64,000 bases of DNA from positions 4,340,001 through 4,404,000 of the forward strand of contig NZ_CP004393.1 of the NCBI RefSeq assembly GCF_000819565.1, in the 5' to 3' direction. The notes under the pieces are model-generated. The model did not search any database and was not told where the DNA came from. It saw only the letters and a list, made by a program, of their open reading frames with translations. The position numbers and the translations under genes were made by a program. Of the stretch, positions 28,516-38,037 are shown one piece after another. Positions within the stretch are counted from its first letter, which is position 1. Every line of letters begins with the position of its first letter. This DNA comes from Celeribacter indicus. GTDB taxonomy: Bacteria; Pseudomonadota; Alphaproteobacteria; Rhodobacterales; Rhodobacteraceae.

Positions 28516-28571
28516 AGCGATAGACCCCTTCGCAGCCAAGGGATAGGGTGCGCGAAACCACCGAAAGGCGA

Positions 28572-30050
28572 ATGGCGCATCCGATGATCCCCGACATGTT
28601 TCAGACGGCAGAGAGCCCTGAGGACAGGCGCGCGGCGCGCCTGTTTCTCATCGCGATCACGCTCTATTTCGCGGCACAGATCGTGCTGCGCGTCACGCTC
28701 GGCGGAGCGCTCGAGACCGACGAGGCGGAGATGATGCTGATGACGCCGGGGCTGCGCTGGGGCTACGGGCCGCAGCTCCCGCTCTACAACTGGCTTCAGA
28801 TCGGGTTGTTCGCGCTCTTCGGGAAAACCCTTTTCGCGCTCTCGCTGCTCAAGAACGCCCTGCTCTGGGGCACCTATGCGCTGCTTTTCACCGGGCTGCG
28901 CGCAGCCGTCCCCGCGCGCACGGCCACGCTCGCGACGCTGTCGCTCTTTCTCATCCCGGACATCGCATGGGAGGCGGAACGCGCCACGACCCATTCGAAC
29001 ATGCTCCTCTTCGCGATCTCCGCAACGATCTGCGCCTTCCTCTGGGCGCTGCGGACCGGCGCACTCCGGCACTGGGCGCTCCTGGGCGTCGCCCTCGGGA
29101 TCGGAGGGATCGCGAAATATAATTACTGGGCGGTGCCGGCCGGCCTTCTGCTCGCCCTCCTGACGATGCCGGACCTGCGCCGCCGGCTTCTGACCGCGCG
29201 CGCGCTTCCCGCGCTGGTCATCGCGGCGGCGATCGTCGCCGGACCCTACGCGTGGATGGCGGCGAACCGGGATCTCGCCCTCTCCTCCGTCGGCAAGATC
29301 GCGCTCGAGAACAGCGCCCGCGCATGGCTGCCGGAGGGCGTTCCGCTCTACCTCAAGGGGCTCGCGACACTGATCGTCCTTCCGGCGCTGGTCACGGGCG
29401 CGCTCTGGCTGGCCACACGCCGTGGCACCGCTCCGGCACGGGTTTCCCCGCTCTCCACGCTCTTTCTGCGCATGGGCGGGCTCCTTGCCCTCGGCGGTCT
29501 CGCGGCGGTGTGGCTTTCGGAGGCCGGGCATATCGCGTCGCGCTGGCTCCTGCCGATCGTGATCCCGCTCGTGATCGGGATCTTCCTGCGCCTTGCGCCC
29601 CGGCTCGGGCGCGGTGCCTTGCGCGGTTATCTCGCCATTCTCGGCGTCGTGGCGGCGCTCGTCTTTGCCGGGCTCACCTATGACCGGTACAAGGATGGCG
29701 CGCGCCGTGATGTGGAATTCGCTCCGCTCGTGAGCGTCATTGAAGACATGCACCTTCCCGAAGACACGGTAATCGTGGCCGACTTCTACGTCGGCGGAAA
29801 CCTCGCCCGCCTGCGCCCCGACTGGCCGGTGCGCTCCGACCTTCCGGCCTCGGCCCGAGAGGTGGAGACGCGCAACCTCCTCCTTCTGACACGCGAAAAG
29901 AACGCGGAGGTACTGCGCCGGGTCACCGCGCGCGTGGACTGGCGCCATGCCCAGGGCGCGGCGTTCGGAGAGCCCACTGACTTCTCCCTTCCCTCCCGCC
30001 ATGGCGCGCGCCCGCTGAACATCCTTCTTCAACACGCCCGCGCGGAGTAG
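28572..30050 (+). CDS. GT39-family membrane glycosyltransferase (copy 1)
   Basis: This 492-residue integral membrane protein has around ten to twelve hydrophobic segments and is of the dolichyl-phosphate-mannose/ArnT-like (GT39/PMT_2) class. It is expected to use a polyprenyl-phosphate sugar donor on the periplasmic side. The first external loop has [12 protein letters not shown] with the catalytic-type acidic pair, followed by [12 protein letters not shown]. The start is set at ATG 28572; a GTG at 28548 is possible. It ends 6 bases before a paralogue with the same loop pattern. The acceptor (lipid A, exopolysaccharide or protein) cannot be told. Confidence 0.82.
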   Translation: MAHPMIPDMFQTAESPEDRRAARLFLIAITLYFAAQIVLRVTLGGALETDEAEMMLMTPGLRWGYGPQLPLYNWLQIGLFALFGKTLFALSLLKNALLWGTYALLFTGLRAAVPARTATLATLSLFLIPDIAWEAERATTHSNMLLFAISATICAFLWALRTGALRHWALLGVALGIGGIAKYNYWAVPAGLLLALLTMPDLRRRLLTARALPALVIAAAIVAGPYAWMAANRDLALSSVGKIALENSARAWLPEGVPLYLKGLATLIVLPALVTGALWLATRRGTAPARVSPLSTLFLRMGGLLALGGLAAVWLSEAGHIASRWLLPIVIPLVIGIFLRLAPRLGRGALRGYLAILGVVAALVFAGLTYDRYKDGARRDVEFAPLVSVIEDMHLPEDTVIVADFYVGGNLARLRPDWPVRSDLPASAREVETRNLLLLTREKNAEVLRRVTARVDWRHAQGAAFGEPTDFSLPSRHGARPLNILLQHARAE

Positions 30051-30056
30051 CCCGAG

Positions 30057-31538
30057 ATGCAACGCGACATGGCGCAGGAAGCGCTCTTTCTCCGGATCCT
30101 GTTCGCCTATTTCGCGATCCAGACCGTCCTGCGGACGCTGCTCGGCGGGACGTTCGAGTACGACGAAGCGGAAATGTTCGTCCTCGCACAGGACTACCGG
30201 TTCGGCTACGGCCCCCAGACGCCGCTCTACAACTGGTGGCAGGCGACGGTTTTCCATGTCTTCGGACCGACGACATTCTCCATCGCCCTCGCAAAGAACG
30301 CCCTTCTCTTCGCCGCCTACGCGCTTACCTTCGATGCGCTGCGCCGGCTCGTGCCGACCCGCGTGGCCATTCTCGGCACGCTCGCGCTCCTGCTCCTGCC
30401 GAACGTTTCGTGGGAAGGACAGCGCGCCGGGTCGCACAGCATCGCCATGCTCGCGCTGATCGGCGCGACGCTCAACGTCATGGCCCGCCGGATCGCGGAG
30501 GCGCAGAGCGGCGAGAGCCATCTGTCTCATGCCGTCGCCCTCGGCGTGGCGATCGGTCTCGGCGGGCTCACGAAATACAACTACTGGCTCTTCCCGCTGC
30601 CGCTTCTCCTCATGGCCGGGGTGTTTCCGGACATAAGGCGCGCGCTCTGGCGGCGCGACCTGCTGCTCACGGCGTTGATCGCCCTGGCCATCCTCGCCGG
30701 GCCCTATGCCTGGATCTTGTCGAATCGCGCGGCGGCCATGGCGCAGAGCCAGACACTCTATCACGGCCCGGCGATCGAGGGGTTGCCGCGTCCGCTGCTC
30801 GGCGTGGTGACGATGCTGATTGAGGCCCTCACCGCGCTGGCGCTGCTGCTTCTGACGCTCGTCGTCGCACGCCTTCCGTTCGGGCGCCGCGCCCTTTCGC
30901 TCGAGCCGGCCTCATCGCTTGCCAAATGGTTGATGAGCGGCCCGGCGCTCGGCTTTGCGGTCATCGCCCTGCCCGTGATCGCCTTCGGCGTGACGGATGT
31001 CCAGGCGCGCTGGCTCCTGCCCCTGCTCGTGCCGATGGCGCTCGGCCTGATGCTCCGGGTGGCGCCCACGTTCACACCGCGCATCACGCGCAACCTGTTG
31101 CGCTTCTGCGCCTTCCTCGCGCTCCTGATCGTGGTGGCGATGGCCGACACGCGGCTGCGCGGGGCGGGCAGCGACTCGCTTGACATCGAAGTGCTGGCGC
31201 AGGCCATAGAGGCCGACCTGCCCGAAGGGGCCGAGCCGCCCGCCGTCGTCAGCTTCAACTTCTACTTCACCGGCAACCTGAAATACCTGCGCCCCGACTG
31301 GATCGCGCTGGCCAACCATCCCTCGGGACATGTCCCGGCGGGCCTGTCGCGCCTCGTCGTCGTCGGCATTGCCGAGCCGGAACGGATCCGCGCCGCGCTC
31401 GCCGCGCATGAACTGGTGCCGGCGGAGGAAACGCTTCCGCCCGTCAGGACAGCCACCCTGCCCTATCGCTTCGAGGCGGCGGATGTGACGCGCGACGTGC
31501 CCTATGTGATCGTGGATCTGAAAAACGGCGCCGAATAG
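30057..31538 (+). CDS. GT39-family membrane glycosyltransferase (copy 2)
   Basis: This 493-residue paralogue of the preceding gene shares the opening pattern LFAYFAIQTVLRTLLGGTFEYDEAEMF and the loop FGYGPQTPLYNWWQATVFHVFG. The acidic DEAE motif lies in the first periplasmic loop, around residue 39, and about eleven hydrophobic segments follow. The start is the ATG at 30057, six bases after copy 1; an ATG at 30069 is an alternative. Co-transcription of two diverged copies suggests related but distinct sugar or acceptor specificity, or a heteromer. It converges on pheT. Confidence 0.82.
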   Translation: MQRDMAQEALFLRILFAYFAIQTVLRTLLGGTFEYDEAEMFVLAQDYRFGYGPQTPLYNWWQATVFHVFGPTTFSIALAKNALLFAAYALTFDALRRLVPTRVAILGTLALLLLPNVSWEGQRAGSHSIAMLALIGATLNVMARRIAEAQSGESHLSHAVALGVAIGLGGLTKYNYWLFPLPLLLMAGVFPDIRRALWRRDLLLTALIALAILAGPYAWILSNRAAAMAQSQTLYHGPAIEGLPRPLLGVVTMLIEALTALALLLLTLVVARLPFGRRALSLEPASSLAKWLMSGPALGFAVIALPVIAFGVTDVQARWLLPLLVPMALGLMLRVAPTFTPRITRNLLRFCAFLALLIVVAMADTRLRGAGSDSLDIEVLAQAIEADLPEGAEPPAVVSFNFYFTGNLKYLRPDWIALANHPSGHVPAGLSRLVVVGIAEPERIRAALAAHELVPAEETLPPVRTATLPYRFEAADVTRDVPYVIVDLKNGAE

Positions 31539-31569
31539 GCGCCGCTTCCCCTGTCGAAATGCTCTGGTC

Positions 31570-33963
31570 TCAGCCGCGCAGCGTGCCGCCCGTGGCCTTC
31601 CCGACCTTCGCGACGATCTGCGCGGTCAGCTCCTCGAGATCCTTTTCCTTGAGTGTGCCCTCGGTGGGCTGAATTCGCACGGTAATCGCAAGGGATTTCT
31701 TGCCCTCGCCAAGACTGCCGCCGACGAACTCGTCGAAGAGGCGCACCTCCTCGATCAGCGCCTTGTCCGCGCCGCCCGCCGCATTCATCACGTCGAGTGC
31801 ACGCACGTCGCGATCCACGACGAAGGCGAAATCGCGCTCCACCGCCTGCAAGTCGTTGGTGAAGAAGGCCTGGCGCGCGATCTTTCCGCCCTTCGGCATC
31901 GGCACCTCCTCGAGATAGACGGTGAAGGCGACAGCGGTCCCTTTCACTCCCATCTCCTTGAGCACCTTCGGATGCAGCTCCCCGAATTCCGCCAGCACCT
32001 TTTTCGGGCCGAGGCAGATCCGTCCCGAGCGGCCCGGATGGAACCAGCCGGACGCGCCATGCAGCACCTGCGCCTTCGCGGGTGCACCGATGGCGGCGAG
32101 CACGGCCTCCGCATCCGCCTTTGCGTCGAAAGTGTCGACCGCGCGGCGTTCGCCATGCACGTCCTTCGGCCCAGTCGCGCCCACGCGCAGGCCGGAAACC
32201 TGCACCCGCTGCTCCCCCGGCTCCCCGCCGAAGAAGGCCGGGCCGCATTCGAAGAGCGCCAGATCCGCGAAGCCGCGCGCCTGGTTGCGCGCCGCCGCGG
32301 CGAGCAGGCCGGGCAGGAGGTCGGGGCGCATGTGGCTCATTTCCGAACTGATCGGGTTCTCGAGCCGCACCGCATCCGTGCCGCCGCCGAACAGCGCCGC
32401 CGATGTCCCGTCGATGAAGCTGTAGGTCACGCATTCGTTGAAGCCGAGCGCGGCCGCCTGATGCCGCGCCGCGCTCTCGCGCACCTGCATCGGCGTCAGG
32501 ATCTGTTTCGCCACGCCGCTCGGACGGCTCATCGGCTTCGGCTCGAGCTTCGTCAGGCTCTCGACGCGCGCGACCTCCTCCACGAGATCGGCCTCGCCAA
32601 GGATGTCGGGACGCCAGGACGGCACCTTCGCCATCTCGCCCTCCATCTCGAAACCGAGGCTTTCGAGGATCGCGACCTGACGTTCCGGCGCGATCTCCAT
32701 TCCGACAAGCGACTGCACGCGGTCGGTGTCGAGCCGATAGGCACGCACCACGTCCGGCTCGGCACCCGCGACCCTGACCTCGGAGGCCTCCCCGCCGCAG
32801 AGAGCGAGGATCATCGCCGTCGCGTCCTCCATCGCCTGACGGTTATAGGCGGGGTCGATGCCGCGTTCGTTGCGGTAGCGCGCGTCCGAATTGATCCGCA
32901 GGGCGCGGCCCGCCTTCGCGATGTCGAGCGTGTTCCACACCGCCGCCTCGAGGAAGACATCCACCGTCTCCCCGCTCACCCCGGTCTCCTCACCGCCCAT
33001 GATGCCGCCGATGCTTTCGACCTTGCCGCCGGCAAAGATGCACAGCGCGCCCTCGGGCATGGCATAGGTCTTCTCATCGAGCGCCAGAAGCGCCTCGCCG
33101 CCTTTGGCGCGGTCGATCACCAGACCGCCCTCGACCTTGTCCGCATCGAAGACGTGCAGCGGGCGGTTGCGGTCATAGGTGAAGAAATTGGTGATATCGA
33201 CCAGCGCGGAGATCGGGCGCAGACCGATAGCCGTCAGCCGGTCCTGAAGCCATGCCGGGCTGGGCCCGTTCTTCACCCCACGGATCAGGCGTCCGGCAAA
33301 CACATGACAGCCGTCTTTCGCGGCCTCGGTGATCTCCACCGAAATCGGGTTCGGAAAAGTGCCCGCGACCTTCTCCGTCGTGAGCGGTTTCAGCGTCCCA
33401 AGCCCCCGCGCCGCGAGATCGCGGGCGATGCCATGGACGCCCAGCGCGTCGGGGCGGTTCGGCGTGATCGCGATCTCGATCACCGGGTCGACCTTCGCCG
33501 GGTCGTGTTCGGCCAGCCAGTCGGCAAATTCCATGCCGATCTCGCCGCCCTCGAGCTCGATGATGCCGCTGTGTTCGTCCGACAACTCCAGCTCGCGCTC
33601 GGACGCCATCATGCCATGGGATTCGACGCCGCGGATCTTGCCCACGGAAATGGTGATGTCGAGGCCGGGGATATACATGCCGGGCTTGGCGAGCACGGCG
33701 GTGATCCCCGCGCGGGCATTCGGTGCGCCGCAGACGATCTGGGTCATGCCCTCGTCCGTCTCGACCTGACAGACCCGAAGCTTGTCGGCGTCGGGGTGCT
33801 GCACGGCCTCTTTGACCTTGACCAGCTTGAAGCCGCGGAGCCGGTCGCGCGGGTTCTCGACACCCTCGACCTCGAGCCCGAGATCGGTCAGCGCGTAGAG
33901 GATGTCATCGAGGGAAGCCTCGGTTTCCAGATGCTCCTTGAGCCAGGAGAGTGTGAATTTCAT
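31570..33963 (-). CDS. pheT: Phenylalanine-tRNA ligase beta subunit
   Basis: This 797-residue chain is the second half of the (alpha-beta)2 synthetase that charges tRNA-Phe. It shows the N-terminal [21 protein letters not shown], an OB-fold tRNA-binding domain (~40-150), the B3/B4 editing region with RNERGIDP, the B5 domain, a catalytic-like core, and a C-terminal anticodon-binding (FDX-ACB) domain with RDFAFVVDRDVRA and RIQPTEGTLKEKDLEEL. Its ATG overlaps the stop of the small inserted gene by four bases, so in this genome pheT translation is coupled to that gene rather than directly to pheS. Confidence 0.96.
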   Translation of the reverse strand: MKFTLSWLKEHLETEASLDDILYALTDLGLEVEGVENPRDRLRGFKLVKVKEAVQHPDADKLRVCQVETDEGMTQIVCGAPNARAGITAVLAKPGMYIPGLDITISVGKIRGVESHGMMASERELELSDEHSGIIELEGGEIGMEFADWLAEHDPAKVDPVIEIAITPNRPDALGVHGIARDLAARGLGTLKPLTTEKVAGTFPNPISVEITEAAKDGCHVFAGRLIRGVKNGPSPAWLQDRLTAIGLRPISALVDITNFFTYDRNRPLHVFDADKVEGGLVIDRAKGGEALLALDEKTYAMPEGALCIFAGGKVESIGGIMGGEETGVSGETVDVFLEAAVWNTLDIAKAGRALRINSDARYRNERGIDPAYNRQAMEDATAMILALCGGEASEVRVAGAEPDVVRAYRLDTDRVQSLVGMEIAPERQVAILESLGFEMEGEMAKVPSWRPDILGEADLVEEVARVESLTKLEPKPMSRPSGVAKQILTPMQVRESAARHQAAALGFNECVTYSFIDGTSAALFGGGTDAVRLENPISSEMSHMRPDLLPGLLAAAARNQARGFADLALFECGPAFFGGEPGEQRVQVSGLRVGATGPKDVHGERRAVDTFDAKADAEAVLAAIGAPAKAQVLHGASGWFHPGRSGRICLGPKKVLAEFGELHPKVLKEMGVKGTAVAFTVYLEEVPMPKGGKIARQAFFTNDLQAVERDFAFVVDRDVRALDVMNAAGGADKALIEEVRLFDEFVGGSLGEGKKSLAITVRIQPTEGTLKEKDLEELTAQIVAKVGKATGGTLRG

Positions 33964-34298
33964 TTTTGTGCACTCCGACGCTTACTTAGGACTAAAGCGG
34001 CTATCCCTACGATCACGCAAACAACCAAGATAAAGATAGTTATCGGGGCCAGTAATACTGCCACAATCGCAGCAACCCCATAAGTGCCCGCGATATACCC
34101 TCCGGCACCCGTGAGAATTGCAGCTCCCGAACTATGCGTAACAGCCGACAGACCTAGCATTGACAACATCTGCGCTGCACCTAATCCGGCAACACCCACT
34201 CCAGTAGCAGTGCCCGCGACCCATTCGCCATCCTTAGCGCCCCGACGAAAACGACCAAGCAACAAGGTGGACTGTAAATATCTTTTGAAAAGTTTCAC
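33960..34298 (-). CDS. Small glycine-rich membrane protein inserted between pheS and pheT
   Basis: This 112-residue protein belongs to no family I recognise. The N-terminus is basic ([22 protein letters not shown]), a Gly/Ala-rich moderately hydrophobic stretch spans ~28-70, a strong membrane segment spans ~75-103 ([20 protein letters not shown]), and the end is basic (SKRRSAQK). It starts with GTG overlapping the pheS stop (GTGA) and its stop overlaps the pheT start (ATGA). Counting bases over 33961-34300 gives about 52% GC against roughly two thirds in its neighbours, with rare codons such as ATA, AGT and AAA. Recent acquisition is likely. A holin-like, glycine-zipper or inhibitory peptide role is possible but only a guess. 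Confidence 0.72.
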   Translation of the reverse strand: MKLFKRYLQSTLLLGRFRRGAKDGEWVAGTATGVGVAGLGAAQMLSMLGLSAVTHSSGAAILTGAGGYIAGTYGVAAIVAVLLAPITIFILVVCVIVGIAALVLSKRRSAQK

Positions 34299-35365
34299 CC
34301 GTGAATACCCCCCGCCAGCGTCGGCGTCCCCAGCGCGCTAAACCCATAGTGACGCAGCCAGCGCAGGTCAGAATCAAAGAACGCGCGCAAATCCGGGATG
34401 CCGTATTTCAGCATCGCCAGACGGTCGATCCCCATGCCGAAAGCAAAGCCTTGCCATTCTTTCGGGTCGATGCCGCCGGCGGTCAGGACTTTGGGGTGCA
34501 TCATGCCGGATCCGAGGACCTCGAGCCAGTCGTCGCCCTCGCCCACGGTGACGGTGCCGTTTTCCCATTTGCACTGAACATCCACCTCGGCGGAGGGTTC
34601 GGTGAAGGGGAAGTGCGAGGCGCGGAAGCGGGTTTTGACCTTGGTGCCGAAGAAGGCGGTGTAGAACTCTTCGAGCACCCATTTCAGGTTCGCCATGGAG
34701 ATGTCGCGATCGATGGCCATGCCCTCGACCTGGTGGAACATCGGCGTGTGAGTCTGGTCGTAGTCCGACCGATACACCCGGCCCGGCGCGATGATGCGGA
34801 TCGGCGCGCCTTGTTTGAGCATGGCGCGGATCTGCACCGGCGAGGTATGGGTGCGCAGCACGTCGGGGGAGCGCTCGTCCCCCTCGGCGCGGTGCATGTA
34901 GAACGTGTCATGCTCCTGCCGCGCGGGGTGATGGGCGGGAATGTTCAGCGCGTCGAAATTGTGCCAGTCGTCCTCGATCTGCGGACCTTCGGCGACGGCG
35001 AAACCGAGATCGGCGAAAATCGCGTAGATCTCCTCGGACACGCGGGAGATGGGGTGGATGGTCCCCTGCGGGCGCTGCCGGGCGGGCAGGGTCACGTCGA
35101 GCCATTCGGAGGCCAGGCGGGCATCGAGAGCGGCATCCTCGAGCGCGACCTTCTTTGCGGCCAGGGCGGCGTTGATCTCGTCCTTCAGCGCGTTGAGCTT
35201 CGGTCCCATCTCCTGCCGCTCTTCCGGGCTCATCTTGCCCAGTTCGCGCATCTTGAGCGCCACTTCGCCCTTCTTGCCGACCGCCTGAAGCCGGATGTCC
35301 TCGAGCGTCGTCTCGTCCCCCGCCTCGAGAATGGCGGTGAGATACTTGTTCTTCAGATCGTCCAT
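34295..35365 (-). CDS. pheS: Phenylalanine-tRNA ligase alpha subunit
   Basis: This 356-residue catalytic subunit has an N-terminal coiled-coil (residues ~1-85) followed by the class II aminoacyl-tRNA synthetase core. Motif 2 is seen around [25 protein letters not shown], motif 3 as [22 protein letters not shown], and the phenylalanine pocket region as [12 protein letters not shown] with [12 protein letters not shown]. It ends four bases into the small inserted gene. The rplT terminator lies upstream, and rplT is the gene before it on the same strand. Confidence 0.96.
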   Translation of the reverse strand: MDDLKNKYLTAILEAGDETTLEDIRLQAVGKKGEVALKMRELGKMSPEERQEMGPKLNALKDEINAALAAKKVALEDAALDARLASEWLDVTLPARQRPQGTIHPISRVSEEIYAIFADLGFAVAEGPQIEDDWHNFDALNIPAHHPARQEHDTFYMHRAEGDERSPDVLRTHTSPVQIRAMLKQGAPIRIIAPGRVYRSDYDQTHTPMFHQVEGMAIDRDISMANLKWVLEEFYTAFFGTKVKTRFRASHFPFTEPSAEVDVQCKWENGTVTVGEGDDWLEVLGSGMMHPKVLTAGGIDPKEWQGFAFGMGIDRLAMLKYGIPDLRAFFDSDLRWLRHYGFSALGTPTLAGGIHG

Positions 35366-35421
35366 CCCGAACCCTCTGTTTTCCGTCCCCCGCTTCGTAT
35401 CACGGGAGGTCCAAAAGACAA

Positions 35422-35453
35422 GAAGCCGCGAGACCCGTCAGGTCCGCGGCTTC
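35422..35453 (-). terminator. Rho-independent terminator of rplT
   Basis: GAAGCCGCG (35422-35430) pairs with CGCGGCTTC (35445-35453), and GACC/GGTC extends the stem inside. A T-rich stretch follows on the minus strand (TTGTCTTTTG). It separates the ribosomal protein genes from pheS. Confidence 0.85.
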
Positions 35454-35480
35454 CAGAATGCTTGATCCCCTTGGGGGAGC

Positions 35481-35843
35481 TTACGCGAGCGCGGCCTTCG
35501 CCTTGTCGACGATGGCGCCAAACGCTTCGGGCTCGTGGATCGCGAGATCGGCGAGAACCTTGCGGTCCACCTCGATACCGGCGAGCGACAGGCCGTTGAT
35601 GAAGCGCGAATAGGTCAGCGCCTCGTCATGGCTGCGCACGGCGGCGTTGATGCGCTGGATCCAGAGCGCGCGGAAATTGCGCTTGCGCGCCTTGCGGTCG
35701 CGGGTCGCGTACTGGTTGGCCTTGTCGACGGCCTGGGTCGCGGTGCGGAAGTTGCGCGAGCGCGAACCATAGTACCCCTTGGCAGCCTTCAGGACCTTCT
35801 TGTGACGGGCGTGGGTGACGGTACCACCTTTAACACGGGACAT
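35481..35843 (-). CDS. rplT: 50S ribosomal protein L20
   Basis: This 120-residue early-assembly protein of the large subunit has the signature [28 protein letters not shown] at the N-terminus and the C-terminal globular part with [20 protein letters not shown]. In several bacteria L20 represses its own operon; no matching leader could be defined here. It sits 15 bases downstream of rpmI. infC, often the first gene of this operon, is not in the window. Confidence 0.97.
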   Translation of the reverse strand: MSRVKGGTVTHARHKKVLKAAKGYYGSRSRNFRTATQAVDKANQYATRDRKARKRNFRALWIQRINAAVRSHDEALTYSRFINGLSLAGIEVDRKVLADLAIHEPEAFGAIVDKAKAALA

Positions 35844-35858
35844 TCTTCGTTCCTCCTA

Positions 35859-36059
35859 TCAGCGGTCGTAGGGCATGTAGCCCTTGACGATCTTCGCGTC
35901 GGGCGCAGAGAGCGTCGTGGTGCCACGGGCGTCACGGATGAATTTCTTGGTGCGTTTGATCATGCCGTGGCGCTTGCCGGCCTGACCCGCGATGACCTTG
36001 CCGGTGGCGGTCACCTTGAAGCGCTTCTTGGCGCTCGACTTCGTCTTCATCTTAGGCAT
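35859..36059 (-). CDS. rpmI: 50S ribosomal protein L35
   Basis: This 66-residue protein has the canonical start [22 protein letters not shown] and a very basic composition. The ATG at 36059 is chosen over one two codons earlier (36065), because AAGGAG sits six bases before it whereas the earlier ATG would touch the ribosome site. It forms an operon with rplT. Confidence 0.96.
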   Translation of the reverse strand: MPKMKTKSSAKKRFKVTATGKVIAGQAGKRHGMIKRTKKFIRDARGTTTLSAPDAKIVKGYMPYDR

Positions 36060-36192
36060 TTCCATCTCCTTGTTCGCATGAGGTCGGATGGTTTATCGCG
36101 CGACTCGGCATGCCATATCGCCGGACGCGCACCATGAGGGCGTGCAACTACAGCCCGGCGGGGCGTTTGGCAAGCCATAAACAAGGGATTTC

Positions 36193-36414
36193 TCAGAAAT
36201 AACGCCCGATCACACGGGTCAGCGCCTCGGGGATGTCACTGACCGCATAGCCGCCGGGATGGCGGCTCACGGCAAGGATCAGGAGGATCCCGCCGATCAT
36301 CACCATGACCCCCGCCGCACGCGGCGGGCGCCCGTCGGAATAGGCGCTTGCCAAGGTGGGGAGGGCGAGCACGCAGATCGCCGTTCCGAGCACGAGGAAA
36401 AGATCCGTATCCAT
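36193..36414 (-). CDS. Small two-helix membrane protein, unknown function
   Basis: This 73-residue protein has two hydrophobic segments. One is at residues ~4-24 (DLFLVLGTAICVLALPTLASA) and one at ~33-50 (AAGVMVMIGGILLILAVS), joined by a short loop with DGRPPR. I do not recognise a named family; the pattern is that of small uncharacterised inner-membrane proteins seen beside pyk in this group. It starts 37 bases after the pyk stop on the same strand and is probably co-transcribed. Confidence 0.7.
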   Translation of the reverse strand: MDTDLFLVLGTAICVLALPTLASAYSDGRPPRAAGVMVMIGGILLILAVSRHPGGYAVSDIPEALTRVIGRYF

Positions 36415-36451
36415 GGCACCGCCTCCTGAAATCAGCGGAGTAGCAGCGCCA

Positions 36452-37900
36452 TTATTCGGGATCGGTGTTGAAAATCAAGCGTTCCTCGCAGGGCGCGACG
36501 CGCAGGATGTTGGTCGAGCCCGGCTGGTTGAAGGGAATGCCGGCGGTGACGACGATCCTGTCCGCCTCCGTCGCGAACCCGGACGTGCGCGCCGCGCGGG
36601 CGGCGTTCACCACGGCCATCTTGAAGCGTTCCACCTCGCCCGTCATGATGCAGTGCATCCCCCAGTAGAGGCAGAGCTTGCGCGCCGTCTTGCGCCGAGA
36701 GGTCATCGCGATGATCGGCACATGCGGACGCTCGCGCGCAGTGAGGGCCGCGGTCGTGCCGCTCTCGGAATAGCAGACGATGGCCTTCACATCCGTGGTC
36801 TCCGCGATCTCGCGGGCGGCCGAGACGATGGCGTCGGCCACGGTTTCCTTGTTCAGCCGCGAGCGCGAGGCATCCATGACCTCGCGATAGGTCGGATCGC
36901 TTTCCACCTCGATGGCGACGTTGTTCATCGTCGACACCGCGTCAATCGGGTAGTTGCCCGCCGCGGATTCCGCCGAGAGCATGATCGCATCGGCGCCCTC
37001 GTAGATCGCTGTCGCCACGTCGGAGACCTCGGCACGGGTGGGCATCGGGCTTTCGATCATGCTCTCGAGCATCTGGGTCGCCACGATCACCGGCTTCGCC
37101 GCCGCACGGCACTTGCGCGTCAGGCGTTTCTGGATCGGCGGGACCGCCTGAACCGGAAGCTCGACGCCGAGATCGCCGCGGGCGACCATGATCCCGTCGG
37201 ACACCGCGAGAATATCCTCGAAGGCCTGGACCGCCGCGGGCTTCTCGATCTTGGCGAGGATGGCGGCGCGCCCCTTGGCAAGCTCGCGCGCCTCCTCCAC
37301 GTCGGCGGGCCGCTGCACGAAGGACAGCGCGAGCCAGTCCACGCCGAGGTCGCAGACAAACTCCAGATCCTTGCGGTCCTTCGGCGACAGGGCGGCGAGC
37401 GGCAGCACCACGTCGGGCACGTTCACGCCCTTGCGGTCGGAGATCGTGCCGCCGACAAGCACCACGCAATCGGCATGGTCCTTGCCGCAGGCTTCGACCC
37501 TGAGCCGGATCTTCCCGTCATTGACCAGCAGGGTCGCGCCCGGTTCGAGCGCGGCGAAGATCTCCGGATGCGGGAGCTGCACACGCTCGCCATTGCCCGG
37601 CGCATCGTCGAGATCGAGGCGGAACCGGTCGCCCTCCTCGAGATCATGCGCGCCCGAGCCGAACTTGCCGACGCGCAGCTTCGGCCCCTGAAGATCGGCG
37701 AGGATGGCGATCGGCCGACCGAGATCGGTCTCCACCTTGCGGATGATCGCATGACGGGCGCGGATCTCCTCGTGATCGCCGTGGCTCATGTTGAGCCGGA
37801 AGACGTCGGCCCCGGCCTCGGAGAGGGCGCGGATCGTGTCGTAATCATTGGAAGCAGGCCCCAGCGTGGCCACGATCTTCACATTCCGAAGGCGTCTCAT
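36452..37900 (-). CDS. pyk: Pyruvate kinase
   Basis: This 482-residue glycolytic enzyme makes pyruvate and ATP from phosphoenolpyruvate. The N-terminus RRLRNVKIVATLGPASNDYDTIRAL, the active-site signature region ILAKIEKPAAVQAFEDILAVSDGIMVARGDLGVELP, and MLESMIESPMPTRAEVSDVATAIYEGADAIMLSAESAAG are all present. The C-terminal domain (from ~350) has CYSESGTTAALTARERP. It has the normal length of the short A-type enzyme without the extra PEP-utiliser domain. It is divergent from the amidohydrolase operon. Confidence 0.96.
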   Translation of the reverse strand: MRRLRNVKIVATLGPASNDYDTIRALSEAGADVFRLNMSHGDHEEIRARHAIIRKVETDLGRPIAILADLQGPKLRVGKFGSGAHDLEEGDRFRLDLDDAPGNGERVQLPHPEIFAALEPGATLLVNDGKIRLRVEACGKDHADCVVLVGGTISDRKGVNVPDVVLPLAALSPKDRKDLEFVCDLGVDWLALSFVQRPADVEEARELAKGRAAILAKIEKPAAVQAFEDILAVSDGIMVARGDLGVELPVQAVPPIQKRLTRKCRAAAKPVIVATQMLESMIESPMPTRAEVSDVATAIYEGADAIMLSAESAAGNYPIDAVSTMNNVAIEVESDPTYREVMDASRSRLNKETVADAIVSAAREIAETTDVKAIVCYSESGTTAALTARERPHVPIIAMTSRRKTARKLCLYWGMHCIMTGEVERFKMAVVNAARAARTSGFATEADRIVVTAGIPFNQPGSTNILRVAPCEERLIFNTDPE

Positions 37901-38037
37901 AACTGCCTTTGTCCTTTCGGTTATGGGTCGTTTCGCGGTGGGCCGCCCCCTCTATGCCGCAATATGGCACGAGGCACAACTGGCCCTTTCTCCAGAAAGC
38001 GCGTATTGGAAAAAAGTCAGAACAAGGTGACGTGAAT

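Noticed and set aside
28461..30764. 767-codon minus-strand frame over the GT39 genes
   Set aside because: Charged, low-complexity translation opposite membrane proteins; hydrophobic codons read backwards give such shadows.
33960..34298. Small gene as a frameshifted remnant of pheS or pheT
   Set aside because: pheS and pheT are both complete with normal termini, and the small protein resembles neither.
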